Shown here: in pieces, positions 43,930 to 53,273 of the stretch
Position numbering within the stretch: position 1 is the first letter of the stretch
Layout of the letters: each line of letters starts with the position of its first letter
Source: an uncultured Prevotellaceae bacterium
GTDB lineage: Bacteria; Bacteroidota; Bacteroidia; Bacteroidales; Bacteroidaceae
Length of the DNA stretch: 64,000 nt
Assembly: GCA_947307015.1 (NCBI GenBank)
Contig: CAMZHV010000002.1
Coordinates: 62,001 to 126,000 of the forward strand
Direction of reading: 5' to 3'
The notes under the pieces: model-generated
What the model was told of the DNA's origin: nothing
What the model saw: the letters and a program-made list of their open reading frames with translations, nothing else
The model's database searches: none
Position numbers and translations under genes: made by a program

Positions 43930-46548
43930 TTATTTTACTTCAAACGTCAGACTTTGCAAATCCTCATCGCGCGATGATGTGCCACAGAGGATAGCGTATT
44001 GGCCTGGACGAGTGCTGAGTTCATCAATGGTTTCATCGTAGTATTCGAATGCCTCTCCGTCAAGTGTGATAACCGCTTTCTTGGTTTCACCAGGTTTCAG
44101 CTGTAGCTTCTGGAATCCTTTCAGCGCCTTGATGGGAGCACCGTCGTCATTGAGCGCCTTGACGTAGACCTGCACCGTTTCTGTCCCTTCGCAAGCACCT
44201 GTGTTTTTGACGGGTACGGTGATGGTGACCTTGCCATTCGTTTTCATCTTCTTGGCCGACAGCTTTGCCTTGCCCATGCTGAACGTGGTGTAGCTGAGAC
44301 CAAAGCCAAAAGCGTACTGAGGCTGTCCCGTGAAGTAGCGGTAGGTGCGGTTCTTCATCGAGTAGTCGAGGAAGTCGGGAAGGTCGGCGTTGGAGCGATA
44401 GAAGGTCACGGGCAGTTTGCCGCCTGGGCAGTAGTTGCCAAAGAGCACGTCGGCCAGCGCACTTGCGCCACCCTGACCTGGATACCATGCCTGAAGCAGC
44501 GCGTCGTACTGTCCTTCAACGCTGCCGAAAGCAATGGCAGAGCCTGAGCAATTGACAAAGATGACGGGGCGACCCGTCTCATGCATCGCACGTACCAATC
44601 GTTGTTGCACATTGGGCAGTTCTATATCCTGCTTATCGCCGCCTTCGCCTTCCATCTGTGCCGATATACCACCGATAATGATGATGGCGTCGGCTGCTTT
44701 GACCTCGTTGGCCAAATCGCTGAAATCAACAAGCTTGCGCTCGCAGATGTCGCCACGTAGCATAGCAAAGTTGCCATTGCCACGGCGGTATTCGATATTG
44801 ACATCGTAAGTCTCTCCCTCCGTGACGGGGAATGATTTGTATTCAACACCGCGACGGAAACCGAAGCCACGACGACCACTGGGCCTGCCCTCTTCAATAA
44901 CCTCGCCATTCACGCGCAGAATGTAGCCATTGTCGGTCGAGAGCGTGTATTTCATTTCACCGGTGAACGTCGCCTTGTACTTGCCGCTGATGCGCACAGA
45001 CAGAGAGTCGTTGTTCACGCCTTCAGCGAAGCCCCAAGCACCGAATGTTGAGAAATTCAGCTCGTTATAGTAGCCGCTCTTGGCCGCTTCACCACGCAGT
45101 TCCCTATTGTTCCAGAATTCTACGAATACGCCTTTGCCGTCGTTGAAGTCCTGCAAGTGGTGGATGGTTTCGTAGTCGTCATTGAGCTCGCACGCCTTAT
45201 TATAGATGATTCGTGCGGAGGGGATGGCAGTCTTGATGCCTTCGAGTAGCGAGTGCTGATGAGCTTGCGTCGGCGTGCCACCGTAGTTGCCGTTCAGCAG
45301 ATCGATATTGTCGGCATTGGGGCCCACGATGGCCAGTGTCTTGATAGCCTTTGAAAGAGGAAGAACAGCCTTGTTCTCTAATAGCACCATAGATTCACGT
45401 GCAGCCTGCGTGGCCAGTGCGTCGTGCTCCTCGCTGCTGATTACGTCTGGCTTCATCTTGGCCCATGGCAGCATATCGGCGGGATCAAACATACCCAGCT
45501 CAAAGCGTCCCATGAGCGTCTTGCGCAGGTGGCCGTCGAGGTCGCTTTCTTGAATCAACCCCTTCTCCAAACCCTCTGTGAGCGACATAAAGACCTTACC
45601 ACATTCGAGGTCGGTGCCATTCAGAACGGCATCTACAGATGCTGAGAGGCCGTCCTTATGTGTCTCGTGCTGGCCGCGGTTGAAGAAGTTGTTGATAGCA
45701 TCGCAGTCAGTCAACACAATACCGTCGTAGCCCCACTTGTTGCGCAGAATGTCGATGAGCAGGCGGTCGCTTGTGCAGCACGGTTTGCCCTCAAAACGCT
45801 GATAGGCACACATCACTTCGCGCACGTTACCTTTTTTCACCAAAGCTTTGAAGGCTGGCAGGTAGGTTTCCCACAGGTCGCGGTTCGTTGGTTCCACATT
45901 CATGGAGTGGCGTAGGGGTTCAGGACCGCTGTGTACGGCGTAGTGCTTGGCGCAGGCGTGTGTCTTCAGGTAATTAGCGTCGTCGCCCTGCATTCCCAAT
46001 ACCGTTTGTACGCCCAGCACAGCATTCAGGTAAGGGTCTTCGCCGCAAGTCTCTTGTCCGCGTCCCCAACGTGGATCGCGGAAAATGTTCACGTTAGGGC
46101 ACCAGAATGTCAGTTCGGGATTGCCAGGATAGTAGGTTTCGCCCATACCGACATGCTTCACGCTATGGTCCGAGCGGTTCCAGTTGGCACGTGCCTCGTC
46201 GCTGACCTGTGCGAACACGTCATGTACCAAGTGTTCGTTGAAGGCTGCCGCCATACCTATGGGCTGCGGATAGACCGTGTAGCCGCCCTGACGTACGCCG
46301 TGGCACGCCTCGCTCCACCAGTTGTACGACGGGATGCCGAGGCGGTCGATGGAGATACTCTTGTTCATCATCAGTCCCACCTTCTCCTCGGCTGTCAACA
46401 TGCTCAATAAGTTCTCCACACGTTCAACTCGCGACAGTTTTGTGTCTTGCCAGGGGTAAGTTACCTGCGCCAAAGCGCTCGTTGAGGTCATGATGACACT
46501 CACTGCGGTAGATACGACGGCTACAGCCGCCTTCATTGCTCTTTTCAT
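43930..46548 (-). CDS. GH3 beta-xylosidase/beta-glucosidase with PA14 domain
   Basis: An 872-residue exported glycosidase. Signal peptide about 1-28 (ends ALAQ). The GH3 N-terminal barrel has NWWSEACHG, a KHYAVHSGPE loop, and the nucleophile Asp281 in IVLTDCDAI. A PA14 insert (about 460-600: GEMKYTLSTDNGYILRVNG) sits within the C-terminal domain, which also carries GEGGDKQDIELP. A fibronectin-like domain closes the protein. Similarity of the WWSEA and TDCDA motifs to xylosidases fits the arabinoxylan context. The start at 46548 lies ten bases after the esterase stop. Confidence 0.9.
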   Translation of the reverse strand: MKRAMKAAVAVVSTAVSVIMTSTSALAQVTYPWQDTKLSRVERVENLLSMLTAEEKVGLMMNKSISIDRLGIPSYNWWSEACHGVRQGGYTVYPQPIGMAAAFNEHLVHDVFAQVSDEARANWNRSDHSVKHVGMGETYYPGNPELTFWCPNVNIFRDPRWGRGQETCGEDPYLNAVLGVQTVLGMQGDDANYLKTHACAKHYAVHSGPEPLRHSMNVEPTNRDLWETYLPAFKALVKKGNVREVMCAYQRFEGKPCCTSDRLLIDILRNKWGYDGIVLTDCDAINNFFNRGQHETHKDGLSASVDAVLNGTDLECGKVFMSLTEGLEKGLIQESDLDGHLRKTLMGRFELGMFDPADMLPWAKMKPDVISSEEHDALATQAARESMVLLENKAVLPLSKAIKTLAIVGPNADNIDLLNGNYGGTPTQAHQHSLLEGIKTAIPSARIIYNKACELNDDYETIHHLQDFNDGKGVFVEFWNNRELRGEAAKSGYYNELNFSTFGAWGFAEGVNNDSLSVRISGKYKATFTGEMKYTLSTDNGYILRVNGEVIEEGRPSGRRGFGFRRGVEYKSFPVTEGETYDVNIEYRRGNGNFAMLRGDICERKLVDFSDLANEVKAADAIIIIGGISAQMEGEGGDKQDIELPNVQQRLVRAMHETGRPVIFVNCSGSAIAFGSVEGQYDALLQAWYPGQGGASALADVLFGNYCPGGKLPVTFYRSNADLPDFLDYSMKNRTYRYFTGQPQYAFGFGLSYTTFSMGKAKLSAKKMKTNGKVTITVPVKNTGACEGTETVQVYVKALNDDGAPIKALKGFQKLQLKPGETKKAVITLDGEAFEYYDETIDELSTRPGQYAILCGTSSRDEDLQSLTFEVK

Positions 46549-46558
46549 ATTGTAATGA

Positions 46559-47848
46559 TTACTTGACAAATACCTTCTTCCCGTTGACGATGTTCAAACC
46601 ACGTCCCATTCTGCCAATTTGCTGGCCACTGGCGTTGAAAATGTGGATGGATGAGGGTTGTGTGGTGAGGGTTGAGGGAGTATCGATGCCATCGGCGCCT
46701 GTGGTGATGGTGAAAGTGATCTGGGTTGTGTTGCGTGCGAAATCGGTGTAGCTGATGGTGACCTCGCCAGTGCCATGGTCTACGGTTTTGAGCTGGTTGC
46801 CGTTGACGGTGATGAAATCGGGTACGGAGAAATGGATGGAGTCAGTGACATTTTCTGTATGTCCATCAAGGAACGTGGCTGTGACGTTGATGCGCTTGGT
46901 GCGTCCTTTCTTGAGTGTCAACGGGCTTTCGACATCCGCGGTGAGTTCCTTGACGGTGAAGAGCTGCTTGAGGTTGTTGGGCATGGTGAACTCCTCGTCT
47001 TTCATCAGGGGCTGGTTCATCAGTTTTAGTGCCTCGAAAGCATAGCGATAACCCATCATGCGATAACCCAAGGCCGAGAAATGCCAGGGATCTGTGCCAT
47101 TTCCCGGACAGCCTTCAGACGATACGATGTGGGATGTCGGGACAGTCCGCGGCATCTTTGCTACGACGGTGTTGTGATAGTAACAAGCTCCACCCATCTC
47201 CTGACGCAGTGTTTCACCTACGAAGAGCGGCACTTTGGCGGCCTCCAGTCCAAGGTCGGTTAGCATGTCGTTGTAGATTTTCTTGACCATGTTAGGCCAG
47301 TTGGGGTCGCCGTTGTTGGAGCATCCCTGATGGAGGAGAATACCGCGTATAACACCTACTTCCTGTGCCTTTTTGGCCATGTCTATGAGGCGCTTATAAG
47401 GGTTTCCGCCGTAGTGCTGTTTAGCAATGGTAGCCCACCATTCGTTGGGATTATCGTCGAGTTTTTGCTGGAACTTATCCTTATCGAACATTTCAATCGG
47501 GCTGCCACCCATGGCCACGGCTACGACACCTATTTTGACATCCTTGGGCAGGGCGGCTACCATAGTGCGACCGAAATAGTCGGAGGGACCAAGCTTACCC
47601 ACAGGGTTCACGATGGGCACTTTAGCTGTGTACCAGTTACCCAAAGTGCGTGCAGGATTGTCGAACTTGCAGGTCGCCAGCATCTTAAAACGTGAATTTA
47701 CTTGAGCGTCGATGCTTTCTGCTGCAGCATTACCTTCCATGTTCGATTGGCCGAAGCAGAGATAGATGTAGAAGTTGGGGTCTACTTCAGCTTTCATGGG
47801 GATGAAAGGAAGCATGACGAGTAGAATAGTACAATATAACTGTTTCAT
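46559..47848 (-). CDS. Secreted SASA/CE6-like carbohydrate acetylesterase
   Basis: A 429-residue exported esterase. A signal peptide (about 1-20) precedes the SGNH-like domain with CFGQSNMEGN (Ser35 nucleophile), VVAVAMGGSPIEM, LLHQGCSNNGD and DPWHFSALGY (Asp and His). This is the CE6/sialate-O-acetylesterase pattern, probably removing acetyl groups from xylan. A C-terminal Ig-like module (about 305-400) and the tail IVNGKKVFVK follow. It is flanked in one operon by GH43 and GH3 genes. Confidence 0.87.
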   Translation of the reverse strand: MKQLYCTILLVMLPFIPMKAEVDPNFYIYLCFGQSNMEGNAAAESIDAQVNSRFKMLATCKFDNPARTLGNWYTAKVPIVNPVGKLGPSDYFGRTMVAALPKDVKIGVVAVAMGGSPIEMFDKDKFQQKLDDNPNEWWATIAKQHYGGNPYKRLIDMAKKAQEVGVIRGILLHQGCSNNGDPNWPNMVKKIYNDMLTDLGLEAAKVPLFVGETLRQEMGGACYYHNTVVAKMPRTVPTSHIVSSEGCPGNGTDPWHFSALGYRMMGYRYAFEALKLMNQPLMKDEEFTMPNNLKQLFTVKELTADVESPLTLKKGRTKRINVTATFLDGHTENVTDSIHFSVPDFITVNGNQLKTVDHGTGEVTISYTDFARNTTQITFTITTGADGIDTPSTLTTQPSSIHIFNASGQQIGRMGRGLNIVNGKKVFVK

Positions 47849-47871
47849 TGAATCATATGATTTATTTGGAA

Positions 47872-49572
47872 TTAACGTAACACTTTCTTTCCGTTCTTAA
47901 TGACTATGCCATGCTTGGCGTTCGCGTCCTGCACACGGCGTCCGCTGAGGTCATAGAGCGCTTCGCCGCCGTGGCGTGACTGGGGAACGGCGACCTCCTT
48001 AACGCCATCGGGGGCATCTTCAGAGAACTGCCATGCATCGAACTGAACGTTGTCGTTGGTGGATTCTGTAAAGACGAAGAATACTGTCTTGACACCCTGG
48101 AACTTGGAATCATCCAGTTCTATTGTGTAGTCTTCAAAGATTGAGGATGCGAACTGCACGGTGGCTACTGTCGAAGCTGTGGCTTTGTTAAAGCGAATTT
48201 CCAGCTTGCCAGTACCCTTAGCCCTGAGAGTGAACGACTTGGCACCTGTCCCGAAATCCACCTTCCGTACCGATGTCCATGAGCCGACAGGCATCTTGAT
48301 GTAGAGGTTCTCGGCAGCATCGTTGCCCAGTGTGTTCCTTGAGGAAGCGGAGTGAATGTTCTTGAAGTTTTCGTAGGTGATGCCTCCGGCTGAAGCCATT
48401 GTTTCAGCTTGCTGAAGGTCGAAGGGATTCAGATTTTTGATAGCTGTGACGCCCGACTTGGTCAGTGTCATCTTGCTGATTTTTTGTGTGCTCTCGTTTA
48501 CTGTGGCTTTGTCTACACCGATGGAGCGGAATCCGGAAGCACCCGTGTTCATGTTACTTTCCAGTAGCGTGGAATGGTAGAATAGGTAGTAGTTTCCATT
48601 GTATTTATGCAGATGGGTGTGGTTGTTTCCCCATCCCATGCCGAAGTTTCCTTCATTGGGCACATATTCGCCCCGATACTCCCAGGAGTCGGGATCCAGA
48701 GGATCGTCGCTCACCATATAGCACATGCTGCATGCCGACGGAGCGGACTGTCCGTTGCGCTTGGCGAACGAGTTCCAGTCATTACGGTCGCTCCATGACG
48801 TGTTGTATGTGTACACGAAGCGCCCGTTCATGATATTGAGTTCACTGGCCTCAAACAGATAGGGCGCTGGCATATTGACGGCAGAGCCGTCGAGTGCTGT
48901 CATCGAGGACTTCAATTTGGCAATGCGTGAATTGCCTGGCCATAGTTTGGAACCTGAACTCTGTGGATCGCCGCCACCAAAGGCAATCCAGCCCACGCCA
49001 TTTTCGTCAACGATGGCACCAGGGTCGAACAACCAGTTGCAAGGGTCAACGCCAGGCATACCGTGGCGGATTAGGGCCTGGGTTAGGGGAGAGGTGAATG
49101 GACCCACAGGTGATTTTGTACTTTTGATGACGCCTACGCTACCACCGCCATTTGCAAAGTAGATGAAGAACTCATCAATACCCCTGGATGATGTACGCCA
49201 AACAGCCGATGGTGCCCACGATTGTCCGCACCATGAACCGCACACCTTGCCCACGTCGATGGTGCCATGGAACGTCCAGTTTACCATGTCGTCAGTGGAG
49301 AATACCACCAGCGATTTGATGCTGCCATAGTCGTTGCTTCCTGTCTTCCTGTTGACGAGAAACTGCTGATGGTCGTTGGTGCCATAGACGTAGAGCCGGC
49401 CATTGTATTCGAGGGCTGTAGGATCGGCACAGAAGACGCAGGCGCTGATGGGATTAGCGTTTGATGCTCCTTTATTGTCGGATGCAATAGTCTGTGCTTC
49501 TGCATGCATACATGCCATCGTGACGGCCAAAGCCAAAAACAACTTCTTAAACTGTTGACTTTTCTTCTTCAT
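47872..49572 (-). CDS. GH43 glycosidase with CBM6
   Basis: A 566-residue exported enzyme and the first gene of the operon. Signal peptide about 1-26 (ends AEAQ). The five-bladed GH43 domain shows VFCADPTALEYNGRLYVYG (catalytic Asp), NWLFDPGAIVDENG and PYLFEASEL (catalytic Glu). A CBM6 module (about 390-520: KVDFGTGAKSFTLRAKGTG) binds beta-glycans such as xylan. The C-terminus has YDLSGRRVQ and IKNGKKVLR. The likely activity is beta-xylosidase or arabinofuranosidase; the subfamily cannot be fixed by eye. No SusC/SusD pair is adjacent. Confidence 0.9.
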   Translation of the reverse strand: MKKKSQQFKKLFLALAVTMACMHAEAQTIASDNKGASNANPISACVFCADPTALEYNGRLYVYGTNDHQQFLVNRKTGSNDYGSIKSLVVFSTDDMVNWTFHGTIDVGKVCGSWCGQSWAPSAVWRTSSRGIDEFFIYFANGGGSVGVIKSTKSPVGPFTSPLTQALIRHGMPGVDPCNWLFDPGAIVDENGVGWIAFGGGDPQSSGSKLWPGNSRIAKLKSSMTALDGSAVNMPAPYLFEASELNIMNGRFVYTYNTSWSDRNDWNSFAKRNGQSAPSACSMCYMVSDDPLDPDSWEYRGEYVPNEGNFGMGWGNNHTHLHKYNGNYYLFYHSTLLESNMNTGASGFRSIGVDKATVNESTQKISKMTLTKSGVTAIKNLNPFDLQQAETMASAGGITYENFKNIHSASSRNTLGNDAAENLYIKMPVGSWTSVRKVDFGTGAKSFTLRAKGTGKLEIRFNKATASTVATVQFASSIFEDYTIELDDSKFQGVKTVFFVFTESTNDNVQFDAWQFSEDAPDGVKEVAVPQSRHGGEALYDLSGRRVQDANAKHGIVIKNGKKVLR

Positions 49573-49737
49573 CTCTTTGAATCGTTTTTAGATACGATAA
49601 GCTGCTGCAGTTGCGCACCGATATCATTTGCTATAAACATTTATGATAACCTCATCCGTCTCAATCGTGACTCAATGAGGTCAAAAATGAGTTAAATGAC
49701 CACAAAATATAGAAAATAAAGTGAACCAGCCCTGTCT

Positions 49738-49977
49738 TCACTTCTTGCCGCGTAGCTTCTGGAAAATCCAGATGAGGACGACAGCGCCGACGACTGCAGT
49801 GCCGACGGTGCCAATAGTGCCGCCCCATGAAATACCCAGTTTCTCGAAAAGCCAGCCGCCGAAGCAGCCTCCAAGGAGGCCGATGACGATGTTCCACAAG
49901 CAGCCGTAGCCTTCGCCACGCATGATCCAGCCGGCGATGGTACCAGCGATGAGTCCAACGATAATTCCTTCAATCAT
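49738..49977 (-). CDS. GlsB/YeaQ/YmgE-family small membrane protein
   Basis: A 79-residue protein with three membrane segments and the glycine-rich repeats of the transglycosylase-associated family (GLIAGTIAGWIMRG, GLLGGCFGGWLF, GTVGTAVVGAVVL). Members are general-stress inner-membrane proteins of unclear function. The start at 49977 is preferred to an upstream frame because the -7 box lies at 50014-50021. Confidence 0.85.
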   Translation of the reverse strand: MIEGIIVGLIAGTIAGWIMRGEGYGCLWNIVIGLLGGCFGGWLFEKLGISWGGTIGTVGTAVVGAVVLIWIFQKLRGKK

Positions 49978-50013
49978 AATGTTTCCTTTTATTATTTTAT
50001 GGGTTTTGTGGTG

Positions 50014-50021
50014 CAAAGGTA
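50014..50021 (-). promoter_or_regulatory. -7 box for the GlsB-like gene
   Basis: TACCTTTG on the minus strand, 36 bases before the ATG. Confidence 0.7.
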
Positions 50022-50192
50022 GCTAAAATGATGCAAACCGAAAATAATTTGTCCAAAAAGTTACCATTACTCGATATTATTTCATGAATGAATCCACTTC
50101 AAGAGCAGCGAAAAGCTAAAAACCTAAGGTGAATTTTGCTTGAAAAAGTAAAGAAAAACTTGCTTTTCTTTTGCATTTCGCTCACTTAATCG

Positions 50193-50200
50193 TACCTTTG
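50193..50200 (+). promoter_or_regulatory. -7 box for map
   Basis: TACCTTTG with TTG at 50171-50173 (19-base spacer). Only CACCC separates it from the GTG start, so the mRNA should be leaderless or nearly so. Confidence 0.75.
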
Positions 50201-50205
50201 CACCC

Positions 50206-51069
50206 GTGAATAAGAAAAAGAAGTTGTTTTGGACGGTGCCAAAAGGTCAGGAACTGACTGAGATGGACCGTATTATATTATCTGCTCAGGAGCGTGGAAA
50301 AGTGGTGCCATCACGCGCATTGATCAAGACTCCTGAGCAAATAGAAGGCATACGACGTGCTGGTGTTGTAAACACGGGCATATTGGATATGTTGACCACG
50401 GAGATTCATGCGGGGATGTGTACGCAGGAGATTGACGATCTCGTAGCGGAATACACTGAGGCTCATGGCGCTACATCGGCGTGTTTGGGCTACGAAGGCT
50501 TTCCTCGTTCGTGCTGTACGAGTGTCAATGAGGTCGTCTGTCACGGCATCCCCAATGAATGGGAGGTGTTGCGCAACGGAGACATCATCAATGTGGACTG
50601 CACGACGATTCTTGACGGTTACTACGCTGACGCTTCGCGAATGTATGTCGTGGGCGGTAAGACAAGCGCAAAGAAACAGAAGCTCGTGGACGTGGCGTGG
50701 GAGTGCCTGAAGATCGGCGAGGAGGTGTGCTCGGCGCCATACGTCTATGTTGGAGATATAGGAAATGCCATCCAGAAGCACGCCCACAAGAATGGGTTCA
50801 GTGTCGTCCGTGATCTCTCCGGGCATGGCGTAGGATTGGAGTTCCATGAAGAGCCTGACGTTGATCACTATGGACGCAAGGGAACTGGTATGCTCCTCGT
50901 ACCAGGCATGGTATTCACTATCGAGCCCATGATCAATATGGGTACATGGCAGGTGTTCTGTGACGAAGAAGACGGCTGGACGGTGGTCAGCGAGGACGAA
51001 TTACCCAGCGCACAATGGGAACATACGTTCGTGATGACCGAACATGGGGTGGAAGTGCTGTCGCATTAA
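50206..51069 (+). CDS. map: Methionine aminopeptidase, type I
   Basis: A 287-residue metalloenzyme that removes initiator methionine. Ligands are visible in NVDCTTILDGYYADASRM (two Asp), SGHGVGLEFHEEP (His), VFTIEPMI (Glu) and WEHTFVMTEHG (Glu). The first 45 residues (KKLFWTVPKGQELTEMDR) form an N-terminal extension seen in Bacteroidetes members. The GTG start follows the promoter box by five bases. tsaD follows, with a small repeat between. Confidence 0.92.
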   Translation: MNKKKKLFWTVPKGQELTEMDRIILSAQERGKVVPSRALIKTPEQIEGIRRAGVVNTGILDMLTTEIHAGMCTQEIDDLVAEYTEAHGATSACLGYEGFPRSCCTSVNEVVCHGIPNEWEVLRNGDIINVDCTTILDGYYADASRMYVVGGKTSAKKQKLVDVAWECLKIGEEVCSAPYVYVGDIGNAIQKHAHKNGFSVVRDLSGHGVGLEFHEEPDVDHYGRKGTGMLLVPGMVFTIEPMINMGTWQVFCDEEDGWTVVSEDELPSAQWEHTFVMTEHGVEVLSH

Positions 51070-51073
51070 TTTA

Positions 51074-51104
51074 AATGGACAATTGACAATGTATAATGGA
51101 CAAT
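51074..51104. repeat. Short direct repeat carrying the tsaD start
   Basis: AATGGACAAT occurs at 51074-51083 and 51095-51104, and the second copy contains the first bases of the tsaD start codon. The middle part AATGTATAATGGA is the inverse of 22399-22411. Variants of this AT-rich motif are common between Bacteroidetes genes. Confidence 0.6.
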
Positions 51105-52131
51105 GAAAGATAAACCAATTATTATATTAGGCATTGAATCCTCCTGTGATGATACTTCGGCGGCAGTGATTCGCGACGGGGTGCTACTGTCGAACGTGAC
51201 GGCATCGCAAGCAGTGCATGAGGCTTACGGCGGAGTTGTACCCGAACTTGCCTCGCGCGCGCATCAATTAAATATAGTACCTGTGGTGGATCAGGCGCTG
51301 AAGCGGGCGGGCATTGCGAAGGAGGAACTGAGCGCTGTCGCCTTCACGCGTGGACCTGGCCTCATGGGCTCACTGCTCGTGGGCGTGAGCTTCGCCAAGG
51401 GCTTTGCAGCATCGTTGGGCATCCCTATGATTGACGTAAACCATTTACAAGGCCATGTCTTGGCGCATTTTATAAAAGAGGGGGATCAGGGTGGGTCTGC
51501 CCCCCCCTTCCCCTTCCTCTGCCTTTTGGTCAGCGGCGGCAATTCGCAGATTGTGCTCGTGAAGGCATACAATGATATGCAGATCATTGGACAAACCATC
51601 GACGACGCGGCTGGTGAGGCCATCGACAAATGCTCAAAGGTCATGGGCTTAGGTTATCCGGGAGGCCCGATTATAGACCGTCTGGCTCGTCAGGGCAATC
51701 CTGAAGCGTTCACGTTTGCCAAGCCTGCCATCCCTGGCTATGATTACAGTTTTAGCGGCCTGAAGACCTCGTTCCTCTACAACCTGCGCGACTGGCTCAA
51801 GGACGATCCCGATTTCATTGAGCACCACAAGGAGGATTTGGCTGCTTCGTTGGAGAAAACCATTGTGGATATCCTCATGAACAAACTGCGTCGCGCAGCC
51901 AAGGATTTGAAGATTAAGCACGTGGCTGTGGCAGGAGGTGTGAGCGCCAACACGGGTCTGCGCGAGGCGTTCAAGGATCATGCGCGCCGCTACGGCTGGA
52001 CCATCTATATTCCCAAATTCAGTTATACCACCGACAATGCCGCGATGATCGCTATCACAGGGGCGTTCAAATTCGCCGACAAAGACTTTTGTCCGATGGA
52101 AGCGCCAGCGTACTCGCGTGTAGAGTTATAA
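51103..52131 (+). CDS. tsaD: tRNA N6-adenosine threonylcarbamoyltransferase
   Basis: A 342-residue ASKHA-fold protein that transfers the threonylcarbamoyl group to A37 of ANN-decoding tRNAs, working with TsaB and TsaE. Motifs are GIESSCDDTSAAVI, the metal-binding VNHLQGHVLAH, LLVSGGNSQIVLV and VAGGVSANTGLR, and the closing TDNAAMIAITG. A GC-run insert (GDQGGSAPPFPF) lies in a loop after the metal site. The threonylcarbamoyl-AMP synthase gene is at 39686. Confidence 0.93.
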   Translation: MKDKPIIILGIESSCDDTSAAVIRDGVLLSNVTASQAVHEAYGGVVPELASRAHQLNIVPVVDQALKRAGIAKEELSAVAFTRGPGLMGSLLVGVSFAKGFAASLGIPMIDVNHLQGHVLAHFIKEGDQGGSAPPFPFLCLLVSGGNSQIVLVKAYNDMQIIGQTIDDAAGEAIDKCSKVMGLGYPGGPIIDRLARQGNPEAFTFAKPAIPGYDYSFSGLKTSFLYNLRDWLKDDPDFIEHHKEDLAASLEKTIVDILMNKLRRAAKDLKIKHVAVAGGVSANTGLREAFKDHARRYGWTIYIPKFSYTTDNAAMIAITGAFKFADKDFCPMEAPAYSRVEL

Positions 52132-52183
52132 AAGTTAACGAATTCGCATCATCCGTTCAATTCGTTGTAAATAGAGATTGAAG

Positions 52184-52687
52184 ATGAATATACAATTTAA
52201 AGTCATTTCAAGAGAGATTAGTGAATATCTGTGGCGGGCGGAGAAGACGCTGTCGACCGCCGAAAGCTGTACGTCAGGACTCGTGGCGGCTGCGATTACG
52301 GCTGTGCCTGGCGCCAGCAACTACTTCCGTGGCGGCGTCATTACTTATGTCAACGAGCTCAAGACTCAGCTATTAGGCGTGTCGGAAGAGCTGTTGGCCG
52401 AACGTGGAGCCGTGAGTGAGGAAGTGGCCAGGGCGATGGTTAATGGAGCCCTCGAACGTCTGCAAACCGACTATGCCGTAGCCGTCACTGGCTATGCTGG
52501 ACCAGGCGGTGGCCCCGAGGCACCCGTAGGCACCATCTTCGTCGCTGTAGGTAAGCAGGACGACATCTCTGTGCGTGAGCTCACAGGCGACGATGGACGT
52601 GAAGAAAACGTGGCTCGAGCGACGCTGACTGCCCTCCAGATGCTCCTTGAGAAGCTCAAAAACGACTTTCCTGAGGCCCAAGAATAA
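52184..52687 (+). CDS. pncC: CinA C-terminal domain protein (nicotinamide-nucleotide amidase)
   Basis: A 167-residue enzyme that deamidates NMN in pyridine-nucleotide recycling. Family motifs are TLSTAESCTSGLVAAAIT (catalytic Ser), YFRGGVITYVNELK, GAVSEEVARAM and AVTGYAGPGGGPEAPVGT. The stand-alone domain without the CinA N-terminus is common. The ATG at 52184 is used rather than the TTG six bases upstream. Confidence 0.88.
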   Translation: MNIQFKVISREISEYLWRAEKTLSTAESCTSGLVAAAITAVPGASNYFRGGVITYVNELKTQLLGVSEELLAERGAVSEEVARAMVNGALERLQTDYAVAVTGYAGPGGGPEAPVGTIFVAVGKQDDISVRELTGDDGREENVARATLTALQMLLEKLKNDFPEAQE

Positions 52688-52727
52688 AAAAACAGGTTGA
52701 AAACTTTGTAGATTCGGAAAAAAGCTG

Positions 52728-52735
52728 TACCTTTG
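52728..52735 (+). promoter_or_regulatory. -7 box for the rpmB operon
   Basis: TACCTTTG with TTTG at 52705-52708 and a 19-base spacer. Confidence 0.75.
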
Positions 52736-52790
52736 CGCCCTGTTTGGAAGAAGTAATTTTTGGAAGTTACAAAAAGGAAAGATTAGAACC

Positions 52791-53027
52791 ATGTCTAAGA
52801 TCTGTCAAATCACCGGAAAAAGAGCGATGCACGGCAATAATGTGTCGCACTCTAAGCGCCGCACAAAGCGCGTCTTTGACGTGAATCTCTTCACCAAGAA
52901 GTTCTACTGGGTGGAGGAAGATTGCTGGATCAGCCTGAATATCTCGGCTGCTGGCCTGCGCTTGATTAACAAGATCGGTCTCAACGCTGCTATCAAGCAG
53001 GCTGTCGAGAAGGGTTACTTGCAGTGA
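52791..53027 (+). CDS. rpmB: 50S ribosomal protein L28
   Basis: A 78-residue large-subunit protein. It opens with [20 protein letters not shown] and [12 protein letters not shown], the universal L28 core, and ends [13 protein letters not shown] ([10 protein letters not shown]). It is the first gene of a three-gene translation operon with rpmG and a DUF4295 gene. Confidence 0.96.
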   Translation: MSKICQITGKRAMHGNNVSHSKRRTKRVFDVNLFTKKFYWVEEDCWISLNISAAGLRLINKIGLNAAIKQAVEKGYLQ

Positions 53028-53071
53028 TCCACCGATTGTCATCCGTTTAACACTCAACACAGTAAACAACA

Positions 53072-53260
53072 ATGGCAAAGAAAGCAAAAGGCAATAGAGT
53101 ACAGGTGATTCTCGAATGCACTGAAATGAAGGAGAGCGGCCTCCCTGGCACCTCCCGTTACATCACCACGAAGAACAGAAAGAACACTCCTGAGCGCCTC
53201 GAGTTGAAGAAGTACAATCCGATTCTCAAGCGCATGACGGTTCACAAGGAAATCAAGTAA
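53072..53260 (+). CDS. rpmG: 50S ribosomal protein L33
   Basis: A 62-residue large-subunit protein with [34 protein letters not shown] and [14 protein letters not shown]. The zinc-binding CxxC pairs of some L33 forms are absent, so it is the zinc-free type. It sits 44 bases after rpmB. Confidence 0.96.
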   Translation: MAKKAKGNRVQVILECTEMKESGLPGTSRYITTKNRKNTPERLELKKYNPILKRMTVHKEIK

Positions 53261-53273
53261 AAACTGAAGCACC

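Noticed and set aside
51476-51515. G-run and C-run inside tsaD resembling a palindromic tail (GGGTGGGTCT)
   Set aside because: Only about ten bases match the family and the palindromic centre is missing; it encodes a variable loop, so chance or a very old remnant cannot be told apart.
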